Origin: CALMEC01 sp963777565
GTDB taxonomy: Bacteria > Actinomycetota > Thermoleophilia > Miltoncostaeales > Miltoncostaeaceae
Reading direction: 5' to 3'
DNA: 64,000 bases
NCBI GenBank assembly: GCA_963777565.1
Contig: CAVZQZ010000010.1
Span: forward strand, 372,001 to 436,000
The notes under the pieces were generated by a model, which did not search any database, was not told the DNA's origin, and worked only from the letters and a program-made list of their open reading frames with translations. Numbering within the stretch: position 1 is the first letter of the stretch; each line of letters opens with the position of its first letter. Made by a program: the position numbers and the translations under genes. Positions 41,240 through 49,097 of the stretch are shown piece by piece.

Positions 41240-41615
41240 CGTCGTCCTCCGGCTCGTTGTCAGAGCCCCATGGAAACGGGATGCGCCAAACGGTCGGCTG
41301 CCGTGCGGTAAACGCCAGTGGCCCGACCTGCCAACAGGGCTCCGCGAGCCGGCTTCGGCGGCGAAGCGTGAGGACCACCGCAACGGTCCGGGCGGCGGCC
41401 GCCGCACCGACGGCGTCGACGAGGATCAGGGGGATGTCGTCCGTCACGACGCCGTACAACAGGCATGTGAGGTAGCCGCACAGCGACAGCCCCAGGAACG
41501 CGAACGACACGTCTCGCGCGCTGCCGGCGCGGCGGAGGCGCTCCGCCTGCAGGAGGAGCGCCAGCGCGCCGACGAGTCCGAGTGCCGTGGCAAGTATGCC
41601 GAGGTGGGGTTCCAT
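41226..41615 (-). CDS. SWEET/PQ-loop-like small membrane protein
   Basis: The 129-aa protein has three hydrophobic segments (GILATALGLVGALALLLQAE, SFAFLGLSLCGYLTCLLYGVVTDDIPLILVDAVGAAAAARTVAVVL). The middle part (RDVSFAFLGLSLCGYLTCLLYGVVTDD) resembles SemiSWEET and PQ-loop sugar transporters. The C-terminus is long and acidic (NEPEDDDATP). It overlaps the start of the MFS gene by 14 bases. Homology to SWEET is tentative. Confidence 0.55.
   Translation of the reverse strand: MEPHLGILATALGLVGALALLLQAERLRRAGSARDVSFAFLGLSLCGYLTCLLYGVVTDDIPLILVDAVGAAAAARTVAVVLTLRRRSRLAEPCWQVGPLAFTARQPTVWRIPFPWGSDNEPEDDDATP
41284..41322 (-). promoter_or_regulatory. SARP-type heptamer repeat, copy R3 (MFS promoter)
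   Basis: On the minus strand GTTTACC, GGCAGCC and GTTTGGC follow each other at 11-base steps, preceded by GGCCACT. The site lies 45 bases upstream of the MFS start. Two close relatives lie at 43805-43862 and 44834-44889. Confidence 0.6.
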
Positions 41616-41682
41616 TGGTGAGGCGTCCGGCCCTGGTGACGTCACAGGGGCGCCTGGCGTCGTTCCGTTCCTCCCTCGGCCC

Positions 41683-42909
41683 TCAGGCCAGGCTCGGCTC
41701 GAGGCCGAGCGCCACCCTGGCGATGAACTCGTATGCGCGGTTCGCGCCCAGCGGGTGCATGAAGGCCCCGGCGCGCACGTCGCGATATGCGCGCGAGAGC
41801 GGGTGGCTCGACATGTAGCCGGCGCCGCCGGTCAGCGCGAGCGCGCGGTCGACGACGCGAACGGCAGCCTCGTTGATGAACGTCTTGGCGGATTGGATCT
41901 CGGCGAACAGCGCGGCCATCGCGTCGGTGGTGGCGACGGCGTCGGGCGCGTCGTAGTAGTCGTCGATGAGCGCGCCGGCCCGGCTGAACATGGCGCGCAT
42001 GGCCGACAGCTCGATGGCGCTCTCCGCTGCAAGCATCTGATTGCGCGCCGAGCCGCTCGCCACGCCGTTGCGGCGGGCCAGGCCTTCGGCGGCGACGCGA
42101 TATGCGGACTCTGCGATTCCGAGCGACGCGGCGGCGTGGAAGGCGCCGGCGGAGAGGTTACGCTCGAGGAACTCCATTGTGAGCCTCCCCGCTGGGAAGC
42201 CGCCGCGCAGCGCCGGCAGGGGAAGGCGAACCTCGTCGAAGGTCACCGAGTGGCTTCCCGACGCCCGCATTCCAAGGGCGTTCCAGTCGTCGTGCACGAT
42301 CACCCCGGCGGTCTCCGCCGGGATCTGCGCGTAGCCGTAGCGCTCCGAGCCGTCCTCGTCCTCGAACGTGACGGCGGTGTAGAGGAGCGTCGCCGCGGGC
42401 GACATCGTGCAGAAGATCTTCCTGCCGTTGATCGTCCAGCCGTCGCCGGTACGGTGCGCGCTCGTCCCCGGCCGGGTGAGGTCCTGTCCGGCCTCGCTGA
42501 CGGCCGCCGCCATGACGACACCCTCGCGGGAGACCTTCTCGAGCGACGCGGCGAATGCCTGGCTCCGCCGGTCGTCACCCGCGGCCACGGCCGCCCGGTA
42601 GCGGTGCGCCATGCTGATCACCGGAATGAGGTGCATGTTGACCCCGATGGTCACCGACGGGTCGCCTCGGGCGATCCGGCTCGACGCGACGAGGATGTCG
42701 TGGATCGAGTCGACTCCCATCCCTCCAAGCTCGCGCGGGACGGGGGCGGCGAGGTAGCCGGCTTCCCGGAGCGCGGCGAGGTTCTCGTGGGGGTAGCTTC
42801 CCTCCCGATCGTGGTCCGCCGCTCGCGTCGCGAAGTCGGCGGCCATGCGTTCGGCGAGGGCGACGAGCTCGCGACCGGCTGTGGTTGTGGCGGCGATCTC
42901 GAAGTTCAT
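41683..42909 (-). CDS. Acyl-CoA dehydrogenase family protein
   Basis: The 408-aa flavoprotein has an N-terminal helical domain (YPHENLAALREAGYLAAPVPRELGGMGVDSIHDILVASSRIARGDPSVTIGVNMHLIPV), a middle beta domain (SREGVVMAAAVSEAGQDLTRPGTSAHRTGDGWTINGRKIFCTMSPAATLLY) and a C-terminal helical domain ending ALALTGGAGYMSSHPLSRAYRDVRAGAFMHPLGANRAYEFI. The catalytic Glu of classical members is not obvious, so it may be a monooxygenase-like or desulfurase relative. The ATG overlaps the stop of the small gene upstream (ATGA). Confidence 0.88.
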   Translation of the reverse strand: MNFEIAATTTAGRELVALAERMAADFATRAADHDREGSYPHENLAALREAGYLAAPVPRELGGMGVDSIHDILVASSRIARGDPSVTIGVNMHLIPVISMAHRYRAAVAAGDDRRSQAFAASLEKVSREGVVMAAAVSEAGQDLTRPGTSAHRTGDGWTINGRKIFCTMSPAATLLYTAVTFEDEDGSERYGYAQIPAETAGVIVHDDWNALGMRASGSHSVTFDEVRLPLPALRGGFPAGRLTMEFLERNLSAGAFHAAASLGIAESAYRVAAEGLARRNGVASGSARNQMLAAESAIELSAMRAMFSRAGALIDDYYDAPDAVATTDAMAALFAEIQSAKTFINEAAVRVVDRALALTGGAGYMSSHPLSRAYRDVRAGAFMHPLGANRAYEFIARVALGLEPSLA

Positions 42910-43109
42910 TGCGGGGTCCTCTCAATTGGGATGCTGCTCACGACGGCCAGCGTGGGCCTGAGCCGCATCCATCGCGCGACGGAGCGGATCGCGAGCGGCC
43001 GCGGTCGCCGGGCGCCGTCCGTATGAATGGCGCGCCGCGCGGCGGAAATCCGCAGCTTGCGCTGGAGATCCGCTTCGACGGTTCGGATGGTGAGGGTGTT
43101 CATGTACAT
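42906..43109 (-). CDS. Small protein with FitA-type antitoxin start, degenerate tail
   Basis: The 67-aa frame starts MNTLTIRTVEADLQRKLRISAARR after two residues, matching ribbon-helix-helix antitoxins of the FitA/VapB type. The rest (AIHTDGARRPRPLAIRSVARW) is arginine-rich and matches nothing, so a frameshift or truncation is likely. CCAAGGAGAGACC precedes the ATG at 43109 and the stop overlaps the acyl-CoA dehydrogenase start. It may now serve only to couple translation of that gene. Confidence 0.5.
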   Translation of the reverse strand: MYMNTLTIRTVEADLQRKLRISAARRAIHTDGARRPRPLAIRSVARWMRLRPTLAVVSSIPIERTPQ

Positions 43110-43137
43110 GGTCTCTCCTTGGCGTTCGACGAGATCA

Positions 43138-43168
43138 GGCGGGGCCGAGCGCGGGCGCTCGCCCCGCC
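43138..43168 (-). terminator. Strong hairpin between OsmC and acyl-CoA dehydrogenase genes
   Basis: GGCGGGGCCGAGCGC (43138-43152) pairs with GCGCTCGCCCCGCC (43155-43168) except for one bulged C. The loop is very tight. It lies just after the OsmC stop at 43177 on the minus strand and could end or attenuate that transcript. Confidence 0.55.
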
Positions 43169-43176
43169 TCGCGTGG

Positions 43177-43746
43177 TCAGGCCGTGACGACGTCGACCTC
43201 CACGGGCACGCCGTTCGTCACGATGTCGTAGACGGCAGAGCGCAGCCGAGCTCGCTCGACGACCTCGCGGAGCTTCTCCGGGGGCGCGTCGCCCTTGACG
43301 TGGAAGGTCACCCGGATCCGCTCGTAGCCGTTTCGGTGGTCCGGTGAGAGGCCGAGGGCCCCCTGGAGGTCGATGTCGCCCTCCAGCGACGAGGTCACCT
43401 CGGTGAGTCGCACCCCGCGTGCGGCGGCGACGTAGACGAGCGATGTGGTCAGGCACGCGGCAAGCGCGTGCAGGACGAACTCGGCCGGGTTCGGCCCGGT
43501 GTCGGTGCCGAGGAGCACGCCGGGCTCACCGGCGTCGAGAACGAACGGCGTTTCGCGGCTCGTGTCCTCCCCGCCGGCGCCGTGGAAGTCCTTGATGATG
43601 CTCCGGTTGTGGGAGCCCCCGAGCCAGGTGTTCGTGGCGCGGAACTGGAACGCGGCGATCTCCGGTTGCGCCGAGATCGCGTCGAGGGTGGCGAAGAGCG
43701 TCTGCGTGTCGACGCCGTTCCTGACGGTTTCCAATGTCTGGGTCAC
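43177..43746 (-). CDS. OsmC-family protein
   Basis: The 189-aa protein has the OsmC/Ohr fold: FRATNTWLGGSHNRSIIKDFHGAGGE, VLLGTDTGPNPAEFVLHALAACLTTSLVYVAAARGVRLTEVTSSLEGDIDLQGALGL and a C-terminal RIRVTFHVKGDAPPEKLREVVERARLRSAVYD. The Cys in AACLTT corresponds to the second redox Cys of the family; the first is replaced. Peroxide detoxification is therefore uncertain. CGGAGAAACGACA precedes the GTG at 43746. A SARP-type heptamer array lies 59 bases upstream. Confidence 0.88.
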   Translation of the reverse strand: MTQTLETVRNGVDTQTLFATLDAISAQPEIAAFQFRATNTWLGGSHNRSIIKDFHGAGGEDTSRETPFVLDAGEPGVLLGTDTGPNPAEFVLHALAACLTTSLVYVAAARGVRLTEVTSSLEGDIDLQGALGLSPDHRNGYERIRVTFHVKGDAPPEKLREVVERARLRSAVYDIVTNGVPVEVDVVTA

Positions 43747-44120
43747 TGTCGTTTCTCCGTGTCGTCCGGCCCCCGATGCGGACCGGTGTGAGTGGGTCGC
43801 GACAGAGCTAAGAGCCACCGGGCTAACGGCTGGCAGGCCGGCGGTAAACGCCCAGTAGCCCGAATGCATTGCAACGCGTCCTCGCGTGATCGAACGCAGG
43901 ACGACGGCTGCCTCGGTCGCCACGTGGACTGCCGAGTGGAGAACTCCCGACGCGCGGCGTCGAGCCGAGCGAGTCGTCGTCGTGGCTCAGCGAGGGGTTG
44001 CACCGGCGCGGCCTCGCCGTGCGCCAAGGCGAGCGGGGGAGCCCCGCCGTGGGCTGACCGGGCGGGGCGCTCCCGGTCAGCCAGTTCTCCCTCCGGCCGC
44101 TCTGCGGGTGTCGGCGGCGA
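43747..44120. other. Gap with promoter array and hairpin
   Basis: No gene was seen in these 374 bases. They hold heptamer array R1 (43805-43862) for the OsmC gene and a perfect hairpin, CTGACCGGG (44054-44062) with CCCGGTCAG (44072-44080), probably the terminator of the minus-strand gene ending at 44121. Confidence 0.6.
43805..43862 (-). promoter_or_regulatory. SARP-type heptamer repeat, copy R1 (OsmC promoter)
   Basis: On the minus strand GGCTACT, GTTTACC, GCCTGCC and GTTAGCC follow at 11-base steps, then GGTGGCTCTTAGCTC, a possible -10 region. The array ends 59 bases before the OsmC start. Its sequence is nearly identical to R2 at 44834-44889. Confidence 0.7.
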
Positions 44121-44657
44121 CTACGCCGGGAACGGCAGCGGAGCCGGGAGCACGCCGTCAGATGCGGCCCATGAAGCGAACAGTTCGTCGCTGATCTTCG
44201 TGCGCGGGCCGTCCAGGATTTCGATCGGGACGCCGTAGTCGGCGAGCTCGAGCGCCGTGGTCAGATAATCGAGGTTGTCGCGTGCGCGCGGGGAGGGCAG
44301 GAGGACGATCCGGCTGGGGGAGCCGTGAGAGGCCCGCCACCCGGCGTCACCTTCCACGACGGAGCCCCACAGCTCGACCAATCCGATCGCGACGGTCTGG
44401 TCCGCCTGCGAGGGAAGCGATGTGTAGTACGCGGCGTCCTCCAATCGTCGGGCGCCGTAGATGCCGCAGCGGCAGCCGCGCCAAGGCGCCGGATGGGGAA
44501 CCGGGGTGTGCTGACAGCCCGCGACGAGCGCCTCGCCGACCGGCCAGTGGTCCGATCTCGTCATGCTCCGTAGGCGGCTGCCCTGGGGGGTCGTTTCGAC
44601 GCCCCAGGCGCGCCACGCGACGACCGGCTCGAGGTAGTCGGGTGCCTGCACGCTCAT
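44121..44657 (-). CDS. Hypothetical protein with conserved Cys/Trp pattern
   Basis: The 178-aa protein has PVVAWRAWGVETTPQGSRLRSMTRSDHWPVGEALVAGCQHTPVPHPAPWRGCRCGIYGARRLEDAAYY, a W-x-A-W start with C, H and C-x-C-G-I-Y resembling a metal-binding module found in many uncharacterised actinobacterial proteins. A second half (VAIGLVELWGSVVEGDAGWRASHGSPSRIVLLPSP) follows. Function is unknown. Its ATG overlaps the stop of the 39-codon gene upstream (ATGA), so translation is coupled. Confidence 0.65.
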   Translation of the reverse strand: MSVQAPDYLEPVVAWRAWGVETTPQGSRLRSMTRSDHWPVGEALVAGCQHTPVPHPAPWRGCRCGIYGARRLEDAAYYTSLPSQADQTVAIGLVELWGSVVEGDAGWRASHGSPSRIVLLPSPRARDNLDYLTTALELADYGVPIEILDGPRTKISDELFASWAASDGVLPAPLPFPA

Positions 44658-44773
44658 GCCGGCACCTCGATGGGCTGCTCGACGGGCACCGCCGGGGTGG
44701 TGGCCGGAGTCTCGACGGGTGTGGTCCGAAGCGGCTCGATTGTGTAGGTGCGGATCTCTCGTCCGATGTCCAT
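44654..44773 (-). CDS. 39-aa peptide gene
   Basis: The peptide MDIGREIRTYTIEPLRTTP is followed by a Pro/Val/Thr-rich tail (VETPATTPAVPVEQPIEVPA). AGGAGAGGAC lies directly before the ATG, and the stop overlaps the ATG of the 178-aa protein. Short ORFs with this T-I-E-P-L motif and acidic proline tail precede similar genes in other actinobacteria. It may be a small partner or only a translation coupler. Confidence 0.6.
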   Translation of the reverse strand: MDIGREIRTYTIEPLRTTPVETPATTPAVPVEQPIEVPA

Positions 44774-44833
44774 GTCCTCTCCTGACTGGCGGGTGGTCCA
44801 CGGCGGCGTGTGCGGCCGGACTGGGTACGCCAG

Positions 44834-44889
44834 GAGCAAAGACCCACCGGGCTAACCGTCGGCAGGCCGCCGGTAAACGTCCGGTAGCC
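44834..44889 (-). promoter_or_regulatory. SARP-type heptamer repeat, copy R2 (peptide operon promoter)
   Basis: On the minus strand GGCTACC, GTTTACC, GCCTGCC and GTTAGCC follow at 11-base steps, then GGTGGGTCTTTGCTC. The array ends 60 bases before the peptide-gene start, the same distance as R1 from its gene. Confidence 0.7.
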
Positions 44890-45186
44890 GAGCCGAACTC
44901 GCGACGCCGGCCGTGAACCGATCCCGCCGGCCGCTGCGTCATTCCACCCGAGCGAAGCAGGGTGGGGCGGCGCAGCCGACGACGCCTCTCTGAGAGCGAG
45001 CGCTCACACGAAGTCGCAGCGATGGGCTCAAGACGAAGCCGACACCGGACCCACACCTTCGTCGAAGCGCGAAAGGCGTCGCCTCAGGTGCCGCTGTCGG
45101 GACCTTCCGCTGGTGACCCCCGAGGCAGACGCTCAGCCAACAGGGTCAGGCGAGCACCGTGCGGCCCACAAGAGCGAGGAGACCCG

Positions 45187-45450
45187 ATGCCCACCGTGAT
45201 CGCCCACCACGACGTGAAGGACACTGCGCATTGGCTTGCCTCGCCGAAGCGTGAGGAGTTCTTCGGACCGCTTGGCGTCACCAACATCCGGACGTTCGTC
45301 GACCCCCAGAACCCTGCCCGGGCGGCGGTGCTCATGGACGTTCCCGACATGGACGCCGTCATGGCCGCGATGCAGACAGAAGCGGCCGCAGAAGCGATGG
45401 AATATGACGGCGTGCTCGCCGGCACTCTGGTGATCCTCGTCGAGGCATAG
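45187..45450 (+). CDS. Small hypothetical protein
   Basis: The 87-aa protein reads VIAHHDVKDTAHWLASPKREEFFGPLGVTNIRTFVDPQNPARAAVLMDVPDMDAVMAAM and ends GTLVILVEA. Alternating strands and helices suggest a ferredoxin-like (dimeric alpha/beta barrel) fold. No function is known. GCGAGGAG precedes the ATG at 45187. A relic of a second copy of its 3' end lies at 52262-52338. Confidence 0.7.
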   Translation: MPTVIAHHDVKDTAHWLASPKREEFFGPLGVTNIRTFVDPQNPARAAVLMDVPDMDAVMAAMQTEAAAEAMEYDGVLAGTLVILVEA

Positions 45451-45544
45451 GCCTCGACTCGTCTGCCGCGTCCGCCCAGGCTCTGCGGCCTCGGGGTTCG
45501 TTCCCCGTGCCGAGCGGGAGCTCGGTCGGGCGCGAGGTGCGCGG

Positions 45545-46330
45545 CTATCGGCGGCCGACCCGCGGTCCGTCGCAGTCCGGGCCGCGATGATGGCGATGGT
45601 CGTGTCCACCGGGCTGCGGCCGGCCGTGCTCATGGTCGCTGTGGCCCTCACCGGCTTCGGGGTCGTCGACCTCGGGGACCGAGGCGGGCGGCGTCTCGAT
45701 GACCGGCGGCGGAGTTGAAGGTACAGGCGACTGTGGCGGTGGACCTGCCGCGACGGGGAGAGGGGCGGCGGGCGCGGCCGGCGGCGACGGCGACGTCGGC
45801 GGCGATGGTGCGCGCGGGGCCGGCGGCGATGGTGCGCGCGGGGCCGGCGGCGATGGTGCGCGCGGGGCCGGCGGCGATGGGTTGGGCTTGGATCGACGGA
45901 TGGCCCGGGCCGGTGCGGGCGATGTGCTGCGGTTTGGAACCGCGCGAGATACCAGCAGGCGTCGTACGGTCCCGCCGGGGGCGATCGCCACGGGCGCCGC
46001 TTGAACTCTCGCCGGGGCGATGACGGGAGGTTGCGCGGCGCGTGCGGCGCTCGGCGGTGGCGTCGGCCGGACAGCGGTCCCCTTGGGCGCCTCGGGACTC
46101 CGTTGCAGAACGGTCGTGATACCGACCGCGAAGACGGCGAGCACCGCCACTGAAGCGGCGACCGCGATGCTCAGGGGGTAACGTCGCCATCCCGTCTTCC
46201 CGATCCCACCGCTCGTGGATGCGTTGGGCGTGGCGGGGTCCTGCGTCCGAGCAGGCTCACCGGTCGCCGCGGTCTTGGCCGATGTGCGGGAGCCGGGCCG
46301 CCCCGCCTTCTTCTCGTGCCAGAGGGCCAC
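45545..46330 (-). CDS. Proline-rich membrane-anchored protein with 8-residue repeats
   Basis: The 261-aa protein has a cytosolic N-terminus, one helix (YPLSIAVAASVAVLAVFAVGITTVL) and a long extracytoplasmic tail rich in Pro and Ala, with three perfect SPPAPRAP repeats encoded by a 24-bp tandem repeat (45798-45869). The end is rich in His and Asp (SDHEHGRPQPGGHDHRHHRGPD) and could bind metal. A TAGCGT box 6 bases before the GTG at 46330 supports a leaderless start. A wall-spanning or metal-buffering role is guesswork. Confidence 0.65.
   Translation of the reverse strand: MALWHEKKAGRPGSRTSAKTAATGEPARTQDPATPNASTSGGIGKTGWRRYPLSIAVAASVAVLAVFAVGITTVLQRSPEAPKGTAVRPTPPPSAARAAQPPVIAPARVQAAPVAIAPGGTVRRLLVSRAVPNRSTSPAPARAIRRSKPNPSPPAPRAPSPPAPRAPSPPAPRAPSPPTSPSPPAAPAAPLPVAAGPPPQSPVPSTPPPVIETPPASVPEVDDPEAGEGHSDHEHGRPQPGGHDHRHHRGPDCDGPRVGRR
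45798..45880. repeat. 24-bp tandem repeat, 3.5 copies
   Basis: The unit GGCGGCGATGGTGCGCGCGG plus GGCC is repeated exactly at 45798, 45822 and 45846, with a partial unit from 45870. It lies within the coding sequence and encodes SPPAPRAP. The repeats are identical, so they expanded recently. Confidence 0.85.
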
Positions 46331-46487
46331 GAGACGACGCTACCAACCGCATCGGACCTACCTTTGTCGGAGCGGTTTGGTCAAGCCGACGCAGGTTGGC
46401 GTCGGATAACCAATTGGCGCGAGTGTGAGCATTGCGGCGAGCGGCTCCCTCGCGTTCGTGGGGATTGCAGAGCGTTCACGTCGGGTC

Positions 46488-46519
46488 CCTGGCACTTCGA
46501 GGTGAACCGTGTTCACCTC
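46488..46519. repeat. Palindrome shared with 23.4 kb
   Basis: GAGGTGAAC (46499-46507) and GTTCACCTC (46511-46519) are perfect arms around CGT. The preceding CCTGGCACTTCGAGGTGAAC matches 23441-23460 at 18 of 20 bases. It lies just after the P-type ATPase stop, so it may work as a terminator. Confidence 0.55.
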
Positions 46520-46537
46520 TACCCCGTGTCACCTTCC

Positions 46538-48919
46538 TCAACGCGGGTGGGGCGCCTGGTCGTGGGTGGCGTCCGGTGCACCGTGGCGGAATGGCACGAA
46601 CCGATCGTCGATGACCCAGAGACCCGCGACGGCCATGGCCGAGCCGACGATCGAGATGGCGAGGACGGCGGGACCCGGTACCGACAGCGCGAAGAAGCCG
46701 CGCATCGCGTCGGACGCCAGCGTGAGTCCGTAGAGGGCGAGGAGTCCGGCGACCAGCCCCAGCACCCAGGCGCTTCGCCGGAGGCCCTGCGCCTCCAGCG
46801 CGACGATGAGGTAGAGGCCCACCAGGATGAGCACCGTCGTCGCGACCGTACGCGCATCGACCAGCGACATCCCGGCGACGTTCAACGCGAAGAGGTAGCT
46901 CGCCAGGACCCCGAGACCCGCGGCGACCCCCGCCGGGAGCGCAAACCGCCCGACCTCCCGGAGGAAGCCGTCGGTTCGCCACGCCCCTGAACTCGGCGCG
47001 AGCGCCAGGAAGAAGGCTGGGATCCCAATCGTGATGGCCGATGCCAAAGTCAGGTGCCGGGGGAGGAATGGGTAGCTCGTCGGCGTCAATCCGACCGTGA
47101 GGATCAGGAACGCGGCAAGCGCCGACTTCGTGACGAACAGCTTCGTCACGCGCTGCAGGTTGCGCAGGATCTTGCGCCCCTCCTCGACCATCGCCGGCAC
47201 GGGGGCGAAGCCGTCTCGTACGAGCACGAGGTCCGCGACCGCGCGAGCCATCTGAGACCCGCTCCCCTGTGCAATGCCCAGGCGCGCGGCCTTGAGCGCG
47301 GGAACGTCGTTTACTCCATCGCCGACCATCGCGACGAACCGTCCTCCGTCGGCGAGGGCCTCGACGATGCGACGCTTCCCCTCCGGCGAAACTCTCCCGA
47401 CGACCCCTCCGTGGGCGAGCAGGGTGCGGAGCTCGCTCGGATCGGTCGGAAGGCGCTCGCCGTCGAGCGGGCCGGCCCCCACCTCGATCCCGGCGTCGCG
47501 GGCGATCGCGGCGACCGTCGGTGGCGCGTCGCCCGAGAGGACGCACAGCTGGACGCCCTGCTCGGCCAGGTACGCGACCGTCTCACGCGTGTCCGCGCGC
47601 AAGGACTCCGCGAGCACCACGAGCCCGAGCAGACGAAGACCACCCGGAAGCGTGGGGTCGGCGATGTCGAGCGGCTCGTGGGACACCGCGAACGCCAGCA
47701 CGCGACGGCCGTCGCCGGCCTCCGTCTCCACGAGGGCGGCCAACTCGCCCAGTTCGAAATGCTCCGGCGCGCCGAGCACGTACGTGGTCGCTCCGAGCCG
47801 GAGGGCGCTCCAGCGCCGGCTCGAGGAGAACGGGACCTCGGCGGTCGGGGCCTCGGCGGCCCACCCGGGGTTCGCGTCGCCGATGGCCCGGAGGGTGGCG
47901 TTCGGGTTGGGCGAACTGGCGGCATAACGCCCGAGGGCGCCTCCCAGCTCGACATCCTCGACGCCCCGCCCCGGGTGGCGACCGACCATGCGCAGCGTCG
48001 CGGTGGTCAACGTGCCGGTCTTGTCGATGCAGATCACCTCGGCGGAAGCGAGTGCCTCGATCGCAGACAGCTGCTGGGCGAGCGCCCCCGCCCGGGCGAG
48101 CCGCAGCGCCGCCGCAGCGTAGGTAAGGCTCACGAGCAGGATCAGCCCCTCGGGCACGAGGGTCACGACGGCCGCAGTCGACTGCTGAACTGCCCCGCGC
48201 AGCGAGATGTCCTGCCGGGCGAGCGCCCAGCCGAAGATCACCGCGAGCGGCACCATCACGCCGACCAGCACGAAGAGCAGGCGGTTGATCGACTGCTCGA
48301 GCGGGGAACGAGGATGGCGAAACTCCCGGGCCTCGCCGGCGATCCGCTGCGCGTAGCTGTCCTGGCCGACCGCCTCGACCTCGTAGGCGCCGGCCCCGTC
48401 GACGCAGAACGACCCGGACCGCACGGACTCGGGTGATGCCCGTCGCACGGTTCTCGCTTCGCCGGTGAGGATCGACTCGTCGAGGCCGACGCCGCCGTCG
48501 GTCACGAGCCGCCCGTCGGCGACGACTTGATCGCCAGGCCCCAGCCGCACGAGGTCGCCCGGGACGAGCTCCTCCACCGGAACCGGGCGCTCCCGACCGT
48601 CGCGCACGACGCGTGCGACGGGAGCCACGAGCGCAGCCAGTCGGTCAAGCGCATGCTTCGACCGCACCTCCTGCGCGATCCCGATTGCAGTGTTGGCAAT
48701 CAGGATCACGAGGAACAATGCGTCGCGCCAGAAGCCGGCGGCGAGAGTCACGAGGCCGAAGACGAGCAGGATCAGGTTGAAGACCGTCAGGACGTTGGCC
48801 CGCACGATCGTCCCGTAGGAGCGGCTTGACGCCTGCGGTACGACCGGGCCGCGCGCGGCACGGCGTCGCGCGGCTTCCGCCTCGGTCAGGCCGACCTGCG
48901 TTCGCGTCGCCGTCTCCAT
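46538..48919 (-). CDS. CtpE-like P-type cation ATPase
   Basis: The 793-aa P-type ATPase has VPGDLVRLGPGDQVVADGRLV, DESILTGEA, the helix-4 motif TLVPEGLILLVSL, the phosphorylation site ICIDKTGTLTTATL, the hinge MVGDGVNDVPALKAARLGIAQGSGSQMARAVADLV and about ten membrane segments. The VPEGL motif and length resemble CtpE of mycobacteria, a calcium-importing or related ATPase; heavy-metal CPx and metal-binding domains are absent. The ATG at 48919 follows GGGGAGGGTGACCCGCGG. The ion cannot be read with certainty. Confidence 0.93.
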   Translation of the reverse strand: METATRTQVGLTEAEAARRRAARGPVVPQASSRSYGTIVRANVLTVFNLILLVFGLVTLAAGFWRDALFLVILIANTAIGIAQEVRSKHALDRLAALVAPVARVVRDGRERPVPVEELVPGDLVRLGPGDQVVADGRLVTDGGVGLDESILTGEARTVRRASPESVRSGSFCVDGAGAYEVEAVGQDSYAQRIAGEAREFRHPRSPLEQSINRLLFVLVGVMVPLAVIFGWALARQDISLRGAVQQSTAAVVTLVPEGLILLVSLTYAAAALRLARAGALAQQLSAIEALASAEVICIDKTGTLTTATLRMVGRHPGRGVEDVELGGALGRYAASSPNPNATLRAIGDANPGWAAEAPTAEVPFSSSRRWSALRLGATTYVLGAPEHFELGELAALVETEAGDGRRVLAFAVSHEPLDIADPTLPGGLRLLGLVVLAESLRADTRETVAYLAEQGVQLCVLSGDAPPTVAAIARDAGIEVGAGPLDGERLPTDPSELRTLLAHGGVVGRVSPEGKRRIVEALADGGRFVAMVGDGVNDVPALKAARLGIAQGSGSQMARAVADLVLVRDGFAPVPAMVEEGRKILRNLQRVTKLFVTKSALAAFLILTVGLTPTSYPFLPRHLTLASAITIGIPAFFLALAPSSGAWRTDGFLREVGRFALPAGVAAGLGVLASYLFALNVAGMSLVDARTVATTVLILVGLYLIVALEAQGLRRSAWVLGLVAGLLALYGLTLASDAMRGFFALSVPGPAVLAISIVGSAMAVAGLWVIDDRFVPFRHGAPDATHDQAPHPR

Positions 48920-49097
48920 CCGCGGGTCACCCTCCCCAGGGGTTGGCGCTCCCCGGATCAGGGTATCCCCTGTTGACGCCGCGAGCGCTGAGATGCGCGC
49001 AGTCCGTCTCCGCCGATCCGGCTTCCAACAAGCGCGGTCGTCCCGGTCGCTCGCGCTGCGCGCGCGGAAACCGGCTGCGCGCCGTAGGATCCGCGTC

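Noticed and set aside
45798..45880. Tandem repeat as a CRISPR-like array
   Set aside because: Units are contiguous without spacers, in frame, and encode a proline-rich octapeptide.
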